A stretch of DNA of 64,000 nt from Roseiarcus sp963759955 (GTDB taxonomy: Bacteria > Pseudomonadota > Alphaproteobacteria > Rhizobiales > Beijerinckiaceae), in assembly GCA_963759955.1 (NCBI GenBank), contig CAVXCA010000099.1, positions 55,645-119,644 of the forward strand, read 5' to 3'. Made by a program: the position numbers and the translations under genes. This document shows, one piece after another, positions 57,066-64,000 of this stretch. The notes beneath the pieces were generated by a model. That model searched no databases, was not told the DNA's origin, and saw nothing but the letters and a program-made list of their open reading frames with translations. How positions within the stretch are numbered: the stretch's first letter is position 1; each line of letters starts with the position of its first letter.

Positions 57066-58639
57066 AGGTCACGCAAATGTTTCTGCCCGGCGCGCAGGCG
57101 CGCGAGCTGGATGAAATGGGTGGGATTGAGAAAGAGCTCGTCCATGTCGCCGAGCGCGTCGATGGTCAGGCCTTGCTTGACCAGGACGTTGAGGTATTGG
57201 AACCCGTCCTTGGCGCCGTATCCGACATGATGCGCCCCCACGATGCGACGCGTTTCGCCATCGATCAAAAGTTTCTGGAAGCCGGACTTGTGCGGAACCT
57301 CCATCGCGTAAAGCATGGTGCGGTCCGACGCCGGCAAGCCGATATTCAGGCCGTTCGGGTTGTTCGGCGGCATCTTGATGACGATGACGTCTTTGTATTT
57401 GGCGCGCGCCTCCTCCTCGCCGAGTCCGAGCCAGCTCACCTCGTAATGCGTGTGCAGGAAGTCGGGGAAGTCTCGCGGGTCGTAGTGAATGTCCTCGCCC
57501 ATCGCGTTGCGGGCGGCGTAGGTGCCGCTCTTGCGCGCCTTGAACATCTCGAATGGCCCGCCGATCAGATCGCCGACGGCATAGACATTGGGAACCGAGG
57601 TTTCCAGACGGGAGTTGACGACGACCTCGTTGCGCGCGCCGATCTTCACGCCCAGCGCCTTGGCTGGCATTTCGGAGTTGGGAATCTCGCCGAGCGCCAT
57701 GAAGACGAAATCGGTCTCGATACGCTCCTCGCCGTTCGGCGTGCTCACGATGACGCCGGCGACCCGGCCCGCGCCGTCGTCCTCGATGCGAGTGAGCTGC
57801 GAACCGTCCCAGATCTCGACGCCCTGCTCCACCATGCGATCGCGCACGTAGCCGCGAGTCTCGAGGTCCGGAATCATCTTCAACGGCTGGGTGCGCGCCA
57901 CCATGATGGTGCGTCGGCCGGTGGCGCTGAAGAATGAGCCGTATTCGACCGCCGTCTTGCCGCCGCCGACCACGACGACCGTCTTCGATGGCTCGTAGTC
58001 GAGAGTTTCGACGATGCTCTCGTAGGTGTAGACGCCCTTGAGGTCGTTGCCGGGTATGTCGAGGATCTGCGATCGGGAGCCGAGGCCGAGAATCAGGTTC
58101 TTGGCGCGAAATCGTCGGCCCGCCACCTCGACCGTGTGACGGTCGATGATCCGGCCGTGGGCGTTCAGCACGTATTCGAGATCGAGCTGTTCCTTGCTCT
58201 GGTAATTCATGATGGCGTGCGGCCCGATCCGTCCACGCCGGAAGAGATCGACCACGTCCTTGATCGACGTCACCACGCCGTCCAAGTTCTGGAACCAGAG
58301 CTTGCCGGAGAAGGTGCGCTGCAGCATCAGCTCGGCGGCGCATTCGGAAAAGACGTGGTGCGGCACGCAGGCGTTGTGCGGGCATGATCCACCGAGGAAC
58401 GGCCAGCGCTCGACGATCAGTTGTCGCCCGCCCATCGCGCGCAGATAGGCCGAGCCGAACCTTCCGGCGGCGCCGCCACCTAGGAAAATGGCGTCATATT
58501 CGCGGCTGTCGTTCTCGTCGATGTTGAAGACCGCCGGACCTTGACCCTCTCTTTCGAGAAGGGTCTCGATGCGCTGACCCCATTCCTCGACGTTCCAGGT
58601 CTCGTTCCGCACATCCATGATATTCGTGTGCTTATTCAT
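57062..58639 (-). CDS. xecC: NADPH:2-ketopropyl-CoM oxidoreductase/carboxylase (2-KPCC)
   Basis: 2-KPCC cleaves 2-ketopropyl-CoM with NADPH and carboxylates the product to acetoacetate, releasing CoM. The 525-residue flavoprotein has an N-terminal extension of about 45 residues, the FAD motif IFLGGGAAGRFGSAYL, and the redox-active pair in GGSCPHNACVPHH (Cys86 and Cys91, CxxxxC). The NAD(P) motif VVVVGGGKTAVEYG follows. Near the end, ELFLNPTHFIQL keeps the Phe/His replacement (F then H five residues on) that distinguishes 2-KPCC from ordinary disulfide reductases such as mercuric or glutathione reductase. The start is ATG at 58639. Confidence 0.95.
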   Translation of the reverse strand: MNKHTNIMDVRNETWNVEEWGQRIETLLEREGQGPAVFNIDENDSREYDAIFLGGGAAGRFGSAYLRAMGGRQLIVERWPFLGGSCPHNACVPHHVFSECAAELMLQRTFSGKLWFQNLDGVVTSIKDVVDLFRRGRIGPHAIMNYQSKEQLDLEYVLNAHGRIIDRHTVEVAGRRFRAKNLILGLGSRSQILDIPGNDLKGVYTYESIVETLDYEPSKTVVVVGGGKTAVEYGSFFSATGRRTIMVARTQPLKMIPDLETRGYVRDRMVEQGVEIWDGSQLTRIEDDGAGRVAGVIVSTPNGEERIETDFVFMALGEIPNSEMPAKALGVKIGARNEVVVNSRLETSVPNVYAVGDLIGGPFEMFKARKSGTYAARNAMGEDIHYDPRDFPDFLHTHYEVSWLGLGEEEARAKYKDVIVIKMPPNNPNGLNIGLPASDRTMLYAMEVPHKSGFQKLLIDGETRRIVGAHHVGYGAKDGFQYLNVLVKQGLTIDALGDMDELFLNPTHFIQLARLRAGQKHLRDL

Positions 58640-58696
58640 AGTCGTGCGCTCCGTGATCGGGAGAAATGACTCTTTGTCGTGCGTCCATCGGCGTCG

Positions 58697-58933
58697 CTAA
58701 ACCCGCTCTGCCTTCCGCAAATTCAAACGGCTGCTGTCGCCGCCGCAGCAGAGGCACCCGCCCGCCGAACCATGTTCCCAGGGGTGCGGCTCGGGCTGCG
58801 AACCGGACGCCGGCGCGGCCCGACGGCCGCCGCAACGCGAGCACGCCCATTCGCGCGGCGGCGTGGTGTGGGCCATGACCATCCCCTTGAAGCGATGGTC
58901 GCAATCCGGGCAGTGCAGGCTGTAGACAGGCAT
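58697..58933 (-). CDS. FmdB-like zinc-ribbon protein
   Basis: A 78-residue protein with a classical putative-regulator zinc ribbon: MPVYSLHCPDCDHRFKG (CxxC) and ACSRCGGRRAA (CxxC), then a Gly-rich CLCCGGDS tail with further cysteines. FmdB-type ribbons bind zinc and are common beside metabolic genes, usually without a proven function. GGAGAAGCC precedes the ATG. Placed between xecA and xecC, it may supply zinc to XecA, which is a zinc enzyme, or interact with the pathway proteins. Neither is proven. Confidence 0.82.
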   Translation of the reverse strand: MPVYSLHCPDCDHRFKGMVMAHTTPPREWACSRCGGRRAAPASGSQPEPHPWEHGSAGGCLCCGGDSSRLNLRKAERV

Positions 58934-58947
58934 GGCTTCTCCTTCGC

Positions 58948-58977
58948 TATCCGGGAGGAGCGGAATCCTCCCGGATA
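58948..58977 (-). other. Intercistronic hairpin between xecA and the zinc-ribbon gene
   Basis: A perfect 12-bp inverted repeat (TATCCGGGAGGA, 58948-58959; TCCTCCCGGATA, 58966-58977) with a 6-base loop lies just before the RBS of the zinc-ribbon gene. No T-run follows on the minus strand. It may stabilise the xecA mRNA or lower expression of the downstream genes relative to xecA. Confidence 0.7.
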
Positions 58978-59002
58978 GGTCGCCTTGCGCGGGGAAGCCT
59001 GG

Positions 59003-60130
59003 TCAGGCGGCCTTGCTCTTGGAGATCTCGTCGCGGATGATCTGCACGCCCTCGACCATGGCGTGAAGCTTGTCCTTGGCGATGTAGCGCTGCAGCAGGA
59101 TGAGGCCGCAATCGGTGGTGACGCCGAGCCGCTCGGCCGGGACGACCCGCAAAAGCTTGCGAATGCGGCTGGCGACCTGCTCGGCGGTTTCCGTGATGGT
59201 GCTCTTCACGTCGATCACGCCGGCCCAGAAGTCGACGTTGGCGGGCAGCGGGAACTGTTTGAACGTGTCGAGACCGGAGAGGTCGTCGTCGCGCCGCCCG
59301 CAACTTTCGAGATTGAGCACGTCGATGTGGGCTTCATAAGACTTCGGCACTACCGAGCGGGTCGCCGAAGGAGCCGAGGCGTCGGACTTGCGCTTGGTGA
59401 GATCGAAGATTTCGCCCGCCTTGGCGGTGTCGTCGGGATAATAGGCCGGCGTGCCGCCCCAATTGCCCCAACACACGTGTACGATGATCTTGGCGTTCTT
59501 GACGCCTTCGACGGCGACGTTGAACGCCTCGATCGCCCAGTCCTCGTAGAAGTACGGCCAGGTGAATTCATCGAGCTGAATGAAATCGACGCCGAGCGCG
59601 TCGACTTCGAGGATGTCCTGATTCATCGCCTTGGCGATCGCCAGGGCGCGGTCGCGGCTATTGGCGTAATATTTGTCGTTGGTGCATTGCGCGAGCACCT
59701 GGACGCCGGTGTACTGGACCTTGGTCGGCTTGTTGGTGGCGCGGCGCAGAGCCTTGGCCTGCTCGACCATGATCGCGCCGTGGCGCTTGATCTCCTGCTC
59801 GATCGTCCCCGCGTGCAGGCGGCTGTAGATGGGGAAGCCAAGGTGACCGCCCTTCAGGTCATAGCCCAGACGACGCAGGTAATAATAGAGGGCGGCGTCG
59901 GCGTAGTTGTCGCCGTGGACCCGGCCGTCGGAAATGATGTCGAGCCCGGCGTTCTCCTGATCCAGCACGACGGCGCCGATGACGTCCTCGAGCGCCTCCC
60001 GATTCATCGAATCCGGCGGCTCCTGATTGCCGGTGAAATGACGTCCCCAAGACGCGTCCCACCACCGTGGGTTGGGGTAGTTTCCGACCATGCTTGTCGG
60101 AATCAGAATTTCTTTCCCTCTGATTTTCAC
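59003..60130 (-). CDS. xecA: Epoxyalkane:coenzyme M transferase
   Basis: XecA opens short-chain epoxides with the CoM thiol to give hydroxyalkyl-CoM, the entry step of epoxide carboxylation. The 375-residue protein belongs to the cobalamin-independent methionine-synthase (UROD/MetE) superfamily. The N-terminus reads GKEILIPTSMVGNYPNPRWW. The likely zinc ligands are His and Cys in IIVHVCWGNWGG (about residues 220-222) and Cys in GVTTDCGLILLQ. Other blocks include DIISDGRVHGDNY and DFIQLDEFTWPYF. The start is GTG at 60130 with GGGAGGAAAGC upstream. Divergent regulator, downstream xecC-E and CoM genes make the role firm. Confidence 0.95.
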   Translation of the reverse strand: MKIRGKEILIPTSMVGNYPNPRWWDASWGRHFTGNQEPPDSMNREALEDVIGAVVLDQENAGLDIISDGRVHGDNYADAALYYYLRRLGYDLKGGHLGFPIYSRLHAGTIEQEIKRHGAIMVEQAKALRRATNKPTKVQYTGVQVLAQCTNDKYYANSRDRALAIAKAMNQDILEVDALGVDFIQLDEFTWPYFYEDWAIEAFNVAVEGVKNAKIIVHVCWGNWGGTPAYYPDDTAKAGEIFDLTKRKSDASAPSATRSVVPKSYEAHIDVLNLESCGRRDDDLSGLDTFKQFPLPANVDFWAGVIDVKSTITETAEQVASRIRKLLRVVPAERLGVTTDCGLILLQRYIAKDKLHAMVEGVQIIRDEISKSKAA

Positions 60131-60191
60131 GCTTTCCTCCCTCGTTGCCGGCTTTGCGCCGGAACTCCGCGGCTTTTTGACGCGGCCTCTC

Positions 60192-60234
60192 TTGACTTAT
60201 CCATACCCTATCTTAGTTATCCATAGTGTGTCAA
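60192..60234. promoter_or_regulatory. Divergent promoter/operator between xecA and its regulator
   Basis: Two identical TTATCCATA sequences lie at 60197-60205 and 60217-60225, exactly 20 bp (about two helical turns) apart. A perfect TTGACA -35 box for xecA reads leftward at 60234-60229. A TTGACT (60192-60197) points rightward toward the regulator. The repeats lie between and overlap these -35 boxes, as expected of an operator controlling both genes. The -10 boxes are not clear. Confidence 0.6.
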
Positions 60235-60350
60235 ACTGAATCTTCTGGCCACCGAAATGGAATGTGGCTATTACCCAATGCGGGGAAATGCGCGCACGAC
60301 TCGCGCGGCGAAACGCTAATCTCGTGTAATTCTATGTAAGAGCTGGATTT

Positions 60351-61161
60351 ATGAGCGACGACGAGGGTATGCTGACTCTGGAGGACGCGGCGCGGTATCT
60401 GAGCGTCAGCAAGACGTCGCTGCGCCGCTGGACCAAAGACGGACAGCTCCATTGCCACCGCATCGGGGCGCGCGCCGAGCGCCGCTTCGACAAGAAGATG
60501 CTCGACGAATTCCTGCTGCGCCGCAGCGCCGGGCCGGCGCTCGACGGGATCGGAACCCCGCTGGTCGACGCCATGTGGCAGGCGGCGCAAAACGGCCGCC
60601 ACAAGCATGTCTGCCTCTATTTTCGCAACCCGCTCGAACAGTGGGAGGCGTTCCGCCAATATTTCCTCGATCACTATCGGGCCGGCCTGCCGACCACCTA
60701 TCTCCACCACGCCTCGAGTTCGCGAGCAGCTCATGGAACGGGTCCGCGACGAAGGGATCGATCCGCAGGACGCGATCAATCGCGGCTTGCTACGCATCGT
60801 GTCGGCGCGCGATTCCTATCTGCGGCAAGGGGTCTTTTCCGCCGATTTCATGATCTCGTTCATGCGGCTGGCGATGGTCCGCCTCGCCGCCGACGGCTTT
60901 CGCAAGCATCTGGTGACCGGCGAGATGGACTGGTTCTTCACCAGCACGCCGGGCGTCGAGGAAATTCACGCTTACGAGCGCCGCTTGAACAAGCTGCTCG
61001 ACGAATATCCCGACGTCACCATCGTCTGCCAATACGACATCACGAAATTCGACGGCGAAGGGGTGCTGCAGGCGTGCGGCTCCCATCCGATCGTCCATCT
61101 CGACGATCATTTGCGGCAGGGTTTTTTCACTCCGCCGCAGAATTCGCTGCGCGTCGACTGA
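60351..61161 (+). CDS. HTH-MEDS (DcmR-like) regulator, apparent +1 frameshift
   Basis: The N-terminus holds an excisionase/MerR-type helix-turn-helix (MLTLEDAARYLSVSKTSLRRWTKDG), and the rest matches a MEDS sensory domain (methanogen/methylotroph DcmR sensory): HKHVCLYFRNPLEQWEAFRQYF, then after the frame change REQLMERVRDEGIDPQDAI, RQGVFSADFMISFMRLAM, and FRKHLVTGEMDWFFTSTPG. MEDS domains occur in DcmR, the dichloromethane regulator. Removing one T of 60719-60720 gives TTYLHHASSREQLMERV and a 269-residue protein. It is divergent from xecA and is the obvious candidate regulator of the operon. The ligand may be an epoxide or an alkene. Confidence 0.85.
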
Positions 61162-61701
61162 TCGGCGCCGGTGATCGGCGGGCGTCCCACCCGCTTCGCT
61201 TGCGATCGCGCGGATGCTCTCGACTGCAGGAATTTTCAGCGAGCGGGGCGAGCCGAGCGAATTTTCACCGCCGAAGGGACTTGAATTGGCGCGGCGTACT
61301 TCACTGTCATGTTACGTGTTTCGTGTATCGGGGCTGAACGGTCAAGAGGTTGAAGTTGCTGATCATGGCCTAGCCCACGCGCGGTCGGCCCAAGAGACTT
61401 TGGACGTGATGGAAAAAGGCCGGCGAGGAGACGTCAAACGAGATACGAGCCGCCATCGCGCGGCGTTCGCTTCGAAAGCCGATATGCCAGGCGCCACCAT
61501 ATGAACGTCGCCAAGGCCGCCATATTGAAGACTTCATCCATCGGACCCTCGACATAAAGACTCTTGCACACGCCCGGACGCCGTGCGCCGGGAGGCGAGA
61601 CGATCGCACTGCCGCGCCCGACACCGAAACGATCCAGCCCTGGCGTTCCAAGGCGTCTGCGCGGAGAGCGCCGACGGCTTCGCTCGATCGAACGTCCCCG
61701 C
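61162..61701. other. Intergenic, one possible very short ORF
   Basis: No clear gene. On the minus strand at 61541-61434 a 35-codon frame (MDEVFNMAALATFIWW then RLAYRLSKRTPRDGGSYLV) has a hydrophobic stretch and GAGGG just upstream. It could be a small membrane protein or the end of a decayed longer frame, since the same frame stays open upstream. This is listed as possible only. Confidence 0.25.
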
Positions 61702-62100
61702 CTATATTGCCGGCCGTAGTCCGAGCGCCCCGCAACGAGGGCAACGATACGGTTCGTCGCAAATCACCCGCTCGCCCGAGCGTAGCAATTCGCGCGAACG
61801 CTCGGCGACGCGCGTCCACCCCAGCCTGCCGGAGCGTCTTTGTCGCGTCATTTCGGCCAGCGAAGTGGCGTCGACAGGCCGCCATGGCGCGACGCGACCA
61901 AGCGGCGTCACATCGGAAGACCCGCATTTCGCGCACACGACAGGCGTTCGGTTAACCTGCGACGAGACGATCTGCCGGCAGCCGGCGCAAGCGCAAGGCC
62001 AGACCTCGTCCTCGCGCGATCGCGTCGTCCCCGTGCCGACCGTAAGCCCATTGCCGGCATAGCCGCAGTCGCCGCATTCGACGCTTATTGTTCGCCCCAT
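61702..62100 (-). CDS. Hypothetical zinc-ribbon protein
   Basis: A 132-residue protein with four CxxC-type sites: ECGDCGYAG near the N-terminus, CACAGCRQ, VVCAKCGSSD, and RCPRCGALG near the end. Two zinc ribbons are likely. No family is recognised and no catalytic motif is seen. The frame is open further upstream to 62769, but that part lies in repeats and lacks features, so ATG at 62100 (MGRTISVEC) is chosen. The neighbours are repeats and an IS element, so it may be accessory or partial. Confidence 0.5.
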   Translation of the reverse strand: MGRTISVECGDCGYAGNGLTVGTGTTRSREDEVWPCACAGCRQIVSSQVNRTPVVCAKCGSSDVTPLGRVAPWRPVDATSLAEMTRQRRSGRLGWTRVAERSRELLRSGERVICDEPYRCPRCGALGLRPAI

Positions 62101-62849
62101 CGACCAGCCCTTGCCACACTCAAGCCCTGTCAATAGGGAGAGCGGCGTGACAATATGGGAAGCGAGCGTGACGATAGGGAAGTTTGATCGTGACAATGGA
62201 TCTTGCTCGGCCCAGGTAGACTCTCGACCGCCGCCCGCAGCGCCATCGAACAGGGCGCGCAGCTGGGCTTCGAAATGCGCCACGGGATGAGCAAGACCGG
62301 TCGGGCGTTTGGCAGGGCGCGGACCGACTTCATGACTTTCAACGGCACGGTCACGTTCTCTGACGCGGGCCCGTCGGTCAAGGGCTGCGCCGTCGGCAAG
62401 TCGATTTGCGACGCGGAGAAGACCGGCCGCGGGCGAAACAGCGCGCCGGCGGCGGGGGCGGCGCGCTCGTCGCAAGCGATCGCGCCGCCGCCGATGATGC
62501 GCGCCGTTAGAGCATGTTGCGATGTGATGGAATCGGAGCGAATACCCCCATCCGGCCCTTCGGGCCGCCTTCTCCCGCAGGCGGCACGGCTGTCCGGGAA
62601 CCAAAATCGATTGCAAGGCAGGAAGTCTTTGCAACCTCCGCGCGTCATGGCCGGGCTCGTCCCGGCCATCCCAAGGCGATTGCGTAGCAATCGTCCGCAC
62701 GCGGCTCGCCGCAAGAAACCTTCGAGATTGGCGTCGTCGGCTCGGCGTGGATGCCCGGCACAAGGCCACGGCTGTCCGGTTCGATTTTGCTGGCGCCGGC
62801 GCACGGCGTTGATTCTAATCATTTCCAGAGTTTGGCGACTCGCTTGGAC
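62101..62849. repeat. Dispersed repeat region before the IS element
   Basis: No convincing gene. The 62560-62750 part contains CGGCACGGCTGTCCGG, a CGTCATGGCCGGG...CCCGGCCAT palindrome near 62643-62670, and CCTTCGAGATTGGCGTCGTC (62719-62738, continuing to 62746). The 62719-62746 stretch is the exact inverse of 31873-31900. It looks like the mosaic repeat also found before alaS. Frames crossing it on both strands have repeat-like content. Confidence 0.55.
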
Positions 62850-64000
62850 ATGAAAAGGATCAGCGCCGTGCCCCATACGAATACGGTCTTCCGCGACGTT
62901 TTGAAACTGCTTCCCTGGTCTGTCTTTGAGCGGCTTGTGGAGAAGCACGGGACCGACGATCTGGTTCGCAGTTTCACGACCAAGCGGCAGCTGTCGGTGC
63001 TGCTGTTCGGTCAATTGTCGGGCTCGCATTCGCTGCGCGACATCCAAGCGTCGATGGCGAGCCATCAGGCGCGGCTTTATCATGCGGGCGGCGCCGCTCC
63101 GGCGCGCTCGACCTTCGCAGACGCCAACCGCGACCGGGATTCCAGGGTTTTCTCCGGGCTTTTCATGCATATGCTGGGCATGGCGACGCGCGGCCTGCGC
63201 CGCAAGATGGGCGATGCGGTGCGGCTGATCGACTCGACCAGCCTGCATCTGGCGGGCGCAGGGACGCAGTGGGCGCGCTTTTCGGCCGAGGTCTGCGGCG
63301 CCAAGGCGCATTTCGTCTACGACCCCGATCTGGGCTGCCCGATCTATCACATGGTCACCGAGGCCACGGTCAACGACATCGTCGCGGCCAAAGCGATGCC
63401 GATCGAAGCGGGCGCGACCGATGTCTTCGACCTCGGCTATTACGATTATGGCTGGTGGGCCGCGCTCGACGAGGCGGACTGCCGCATCGTGACGCGGTTC
63501 AAGAAGAACACGCCGCTCCTTTCGGCCCGATCCATGCCCGTCGCGCCGGGAACGGGCGTCGTCAGCGATCGAACCGGCTTTCTGCCGGGCCGTCAGGCTA
63601 AAAACCGCAAGAATCCGATGCAAGGCGCGGTGCGCGAGGTCGTCGTGACGATGGAGACCGGGGGGACGTTGCGGATTCTGTCCAACGATCTGGACGCGCC
63701 CGCCAAAGAAATCTCCGACCTCTACAAGCGGCGCTGGCAAATCGAATTGTTCTTCCGCGTGATGAAGCAAACCTTGAAAATCACCCATTTCATAGGCCGC
63801 TCCGAGAACGCCGTGCGCATTCAGATCGCCGTCGCGCTGATCGCCTTTCTGTTGCTGAGCCTTTTGCGAAAGATGGCGCAAGACAATCAAACCCTGCTCG
63901 AAACCACGCGACTCGTGCGCGCGAACCTGATGCATCGAAGAGACTTCACCTGCCTCAAGCAACCGCAAAAACCGCCGCCGCGCGACTCTCGGCAGCTCTC
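62850..64000 (+). mobile_element. IS4-family transposase (runs off window)
   Basis: An open frame from ATG at 62850 continues past 64000. It begins KRISAVPHTNTVFRDVLKLL, with the N-terminal SFTTKRQLSVLLFGQLSG block of DUF4372-type transposases. The DDE residues are visible in VRLIDSTSLHL, DVFDLGYYDYGWW and the Y-R-E-K signature YKRRWQIELFFRVMKQT. This is the DDE_Tnp_1 domain of IS4 elements. The terminal inverted repeats were not identified; the left end probably lies between 62750 and 62849. It marks mobile DNA downstream of the CoM/epoxide block. Confidence 0.9.

Noticed and set aside
62203..62853. 216-codon plus-strand frame before the transposase
   Set aside because: Its second half runs through dispersed repeats and the first half has no recognisable feature.

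Overview
The window is GC-rich, gene-dense bacterial DNA. It looks like an alphaproteobacterium of the order Hyphomicrobiales (Rhizobiales), perhaps a Beijerinckiaceae, Methylocystaceae or Xanthobacteraceae relative. The indicators are the cell-cycle kinase CckA, a DksA lacking the four-cysteine zinc finger, DUF3126, a BTLCP cysteine proteinase, tandem PilZ domains, an Omp25/31-type beta-barrel protein, and a GTTC-N7-GTTC SOS box upstream of recA. No rRNA, tRNA or CRISPR array was seen.

Positions 1 to 41,756 are mostly core chromosome: cdsA, uppS and frr; glmS and glmU with a 29-residue membrane peptide between them; opgD/opgH for periplasmic glucans; a c-di-GMP-flavoured block (PAS_5 protein, tandem PilZ, BTLCP); cysE, cytochrome b561, an outer-membrane barrel, a TSUP permease, a guanine-type deaminase and a PhyH dioxygenase; SixA, MoxR, cckA, dksA, uspA and a VWA protein; alaS, recA, a PAS-GGDEF cyclase, cobS and dusA.

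At the 5' end of dusA the character changes. Next come a broken tyrosine-recombinase gene and a decayed sulfonate-binding-protein gene, then a roughly 17 kb block of fifteen genes on the minus strand (60130 down to 43023), mostly joined by 4-bp ATGA overlaps. Its first part encodes the coenzyme M-dependent epoxide carboxylation pathway: epoxyalkane:CoM transferase (XecA), 2-ketopropyl-CoM carboxylase (XecC) and the R- and S-hydroxypropyl-CoM dehydrogenases (XecD, XecE). Both dehydrogenases keep the known sulfonate-binding residues. A two-subunit CoA-transferase, suited to activating the product acetoacetate, and a protein of unknown function follow. Next come four genes for bacterial CoM biosynthesis (phosphosulfolactate synthase, two aspartase/fumarase-family enzymes and a PLP enzyme). 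Last are an ADP-forming acid-CoA ligase, an acylating aldehyde dehydrogenase resembling sulfoacetaldehyde dehydrogenase, and an FAD disulfide reductase-like protein. The operon thus appears to make its own cofactor, use it, and process the product. The last three genes and the unknown protein are the least explained part.

A divergently transcribed HTH-MEDS (DcmR-like) regulator sits upstream. The intergenic region contains two TTATCCATA direct repeats exactly 20 bp apart. Beyond it lie dispersed repeats and an IS4-type transposase running off the window, so the block is bounded by mobile-element remains on both sides and is probably an acquired island. No alkene monooxygenase is present in the window.

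Five otherwise intact genes (DUF3126, cckA, alaS, xcbE1 and the MEDS regulator) each carry one frameshift, and every one is explained by doubling of a single A or T. Because two of these genes are normally essential, consensus errors are a more likely cause than real mutations.
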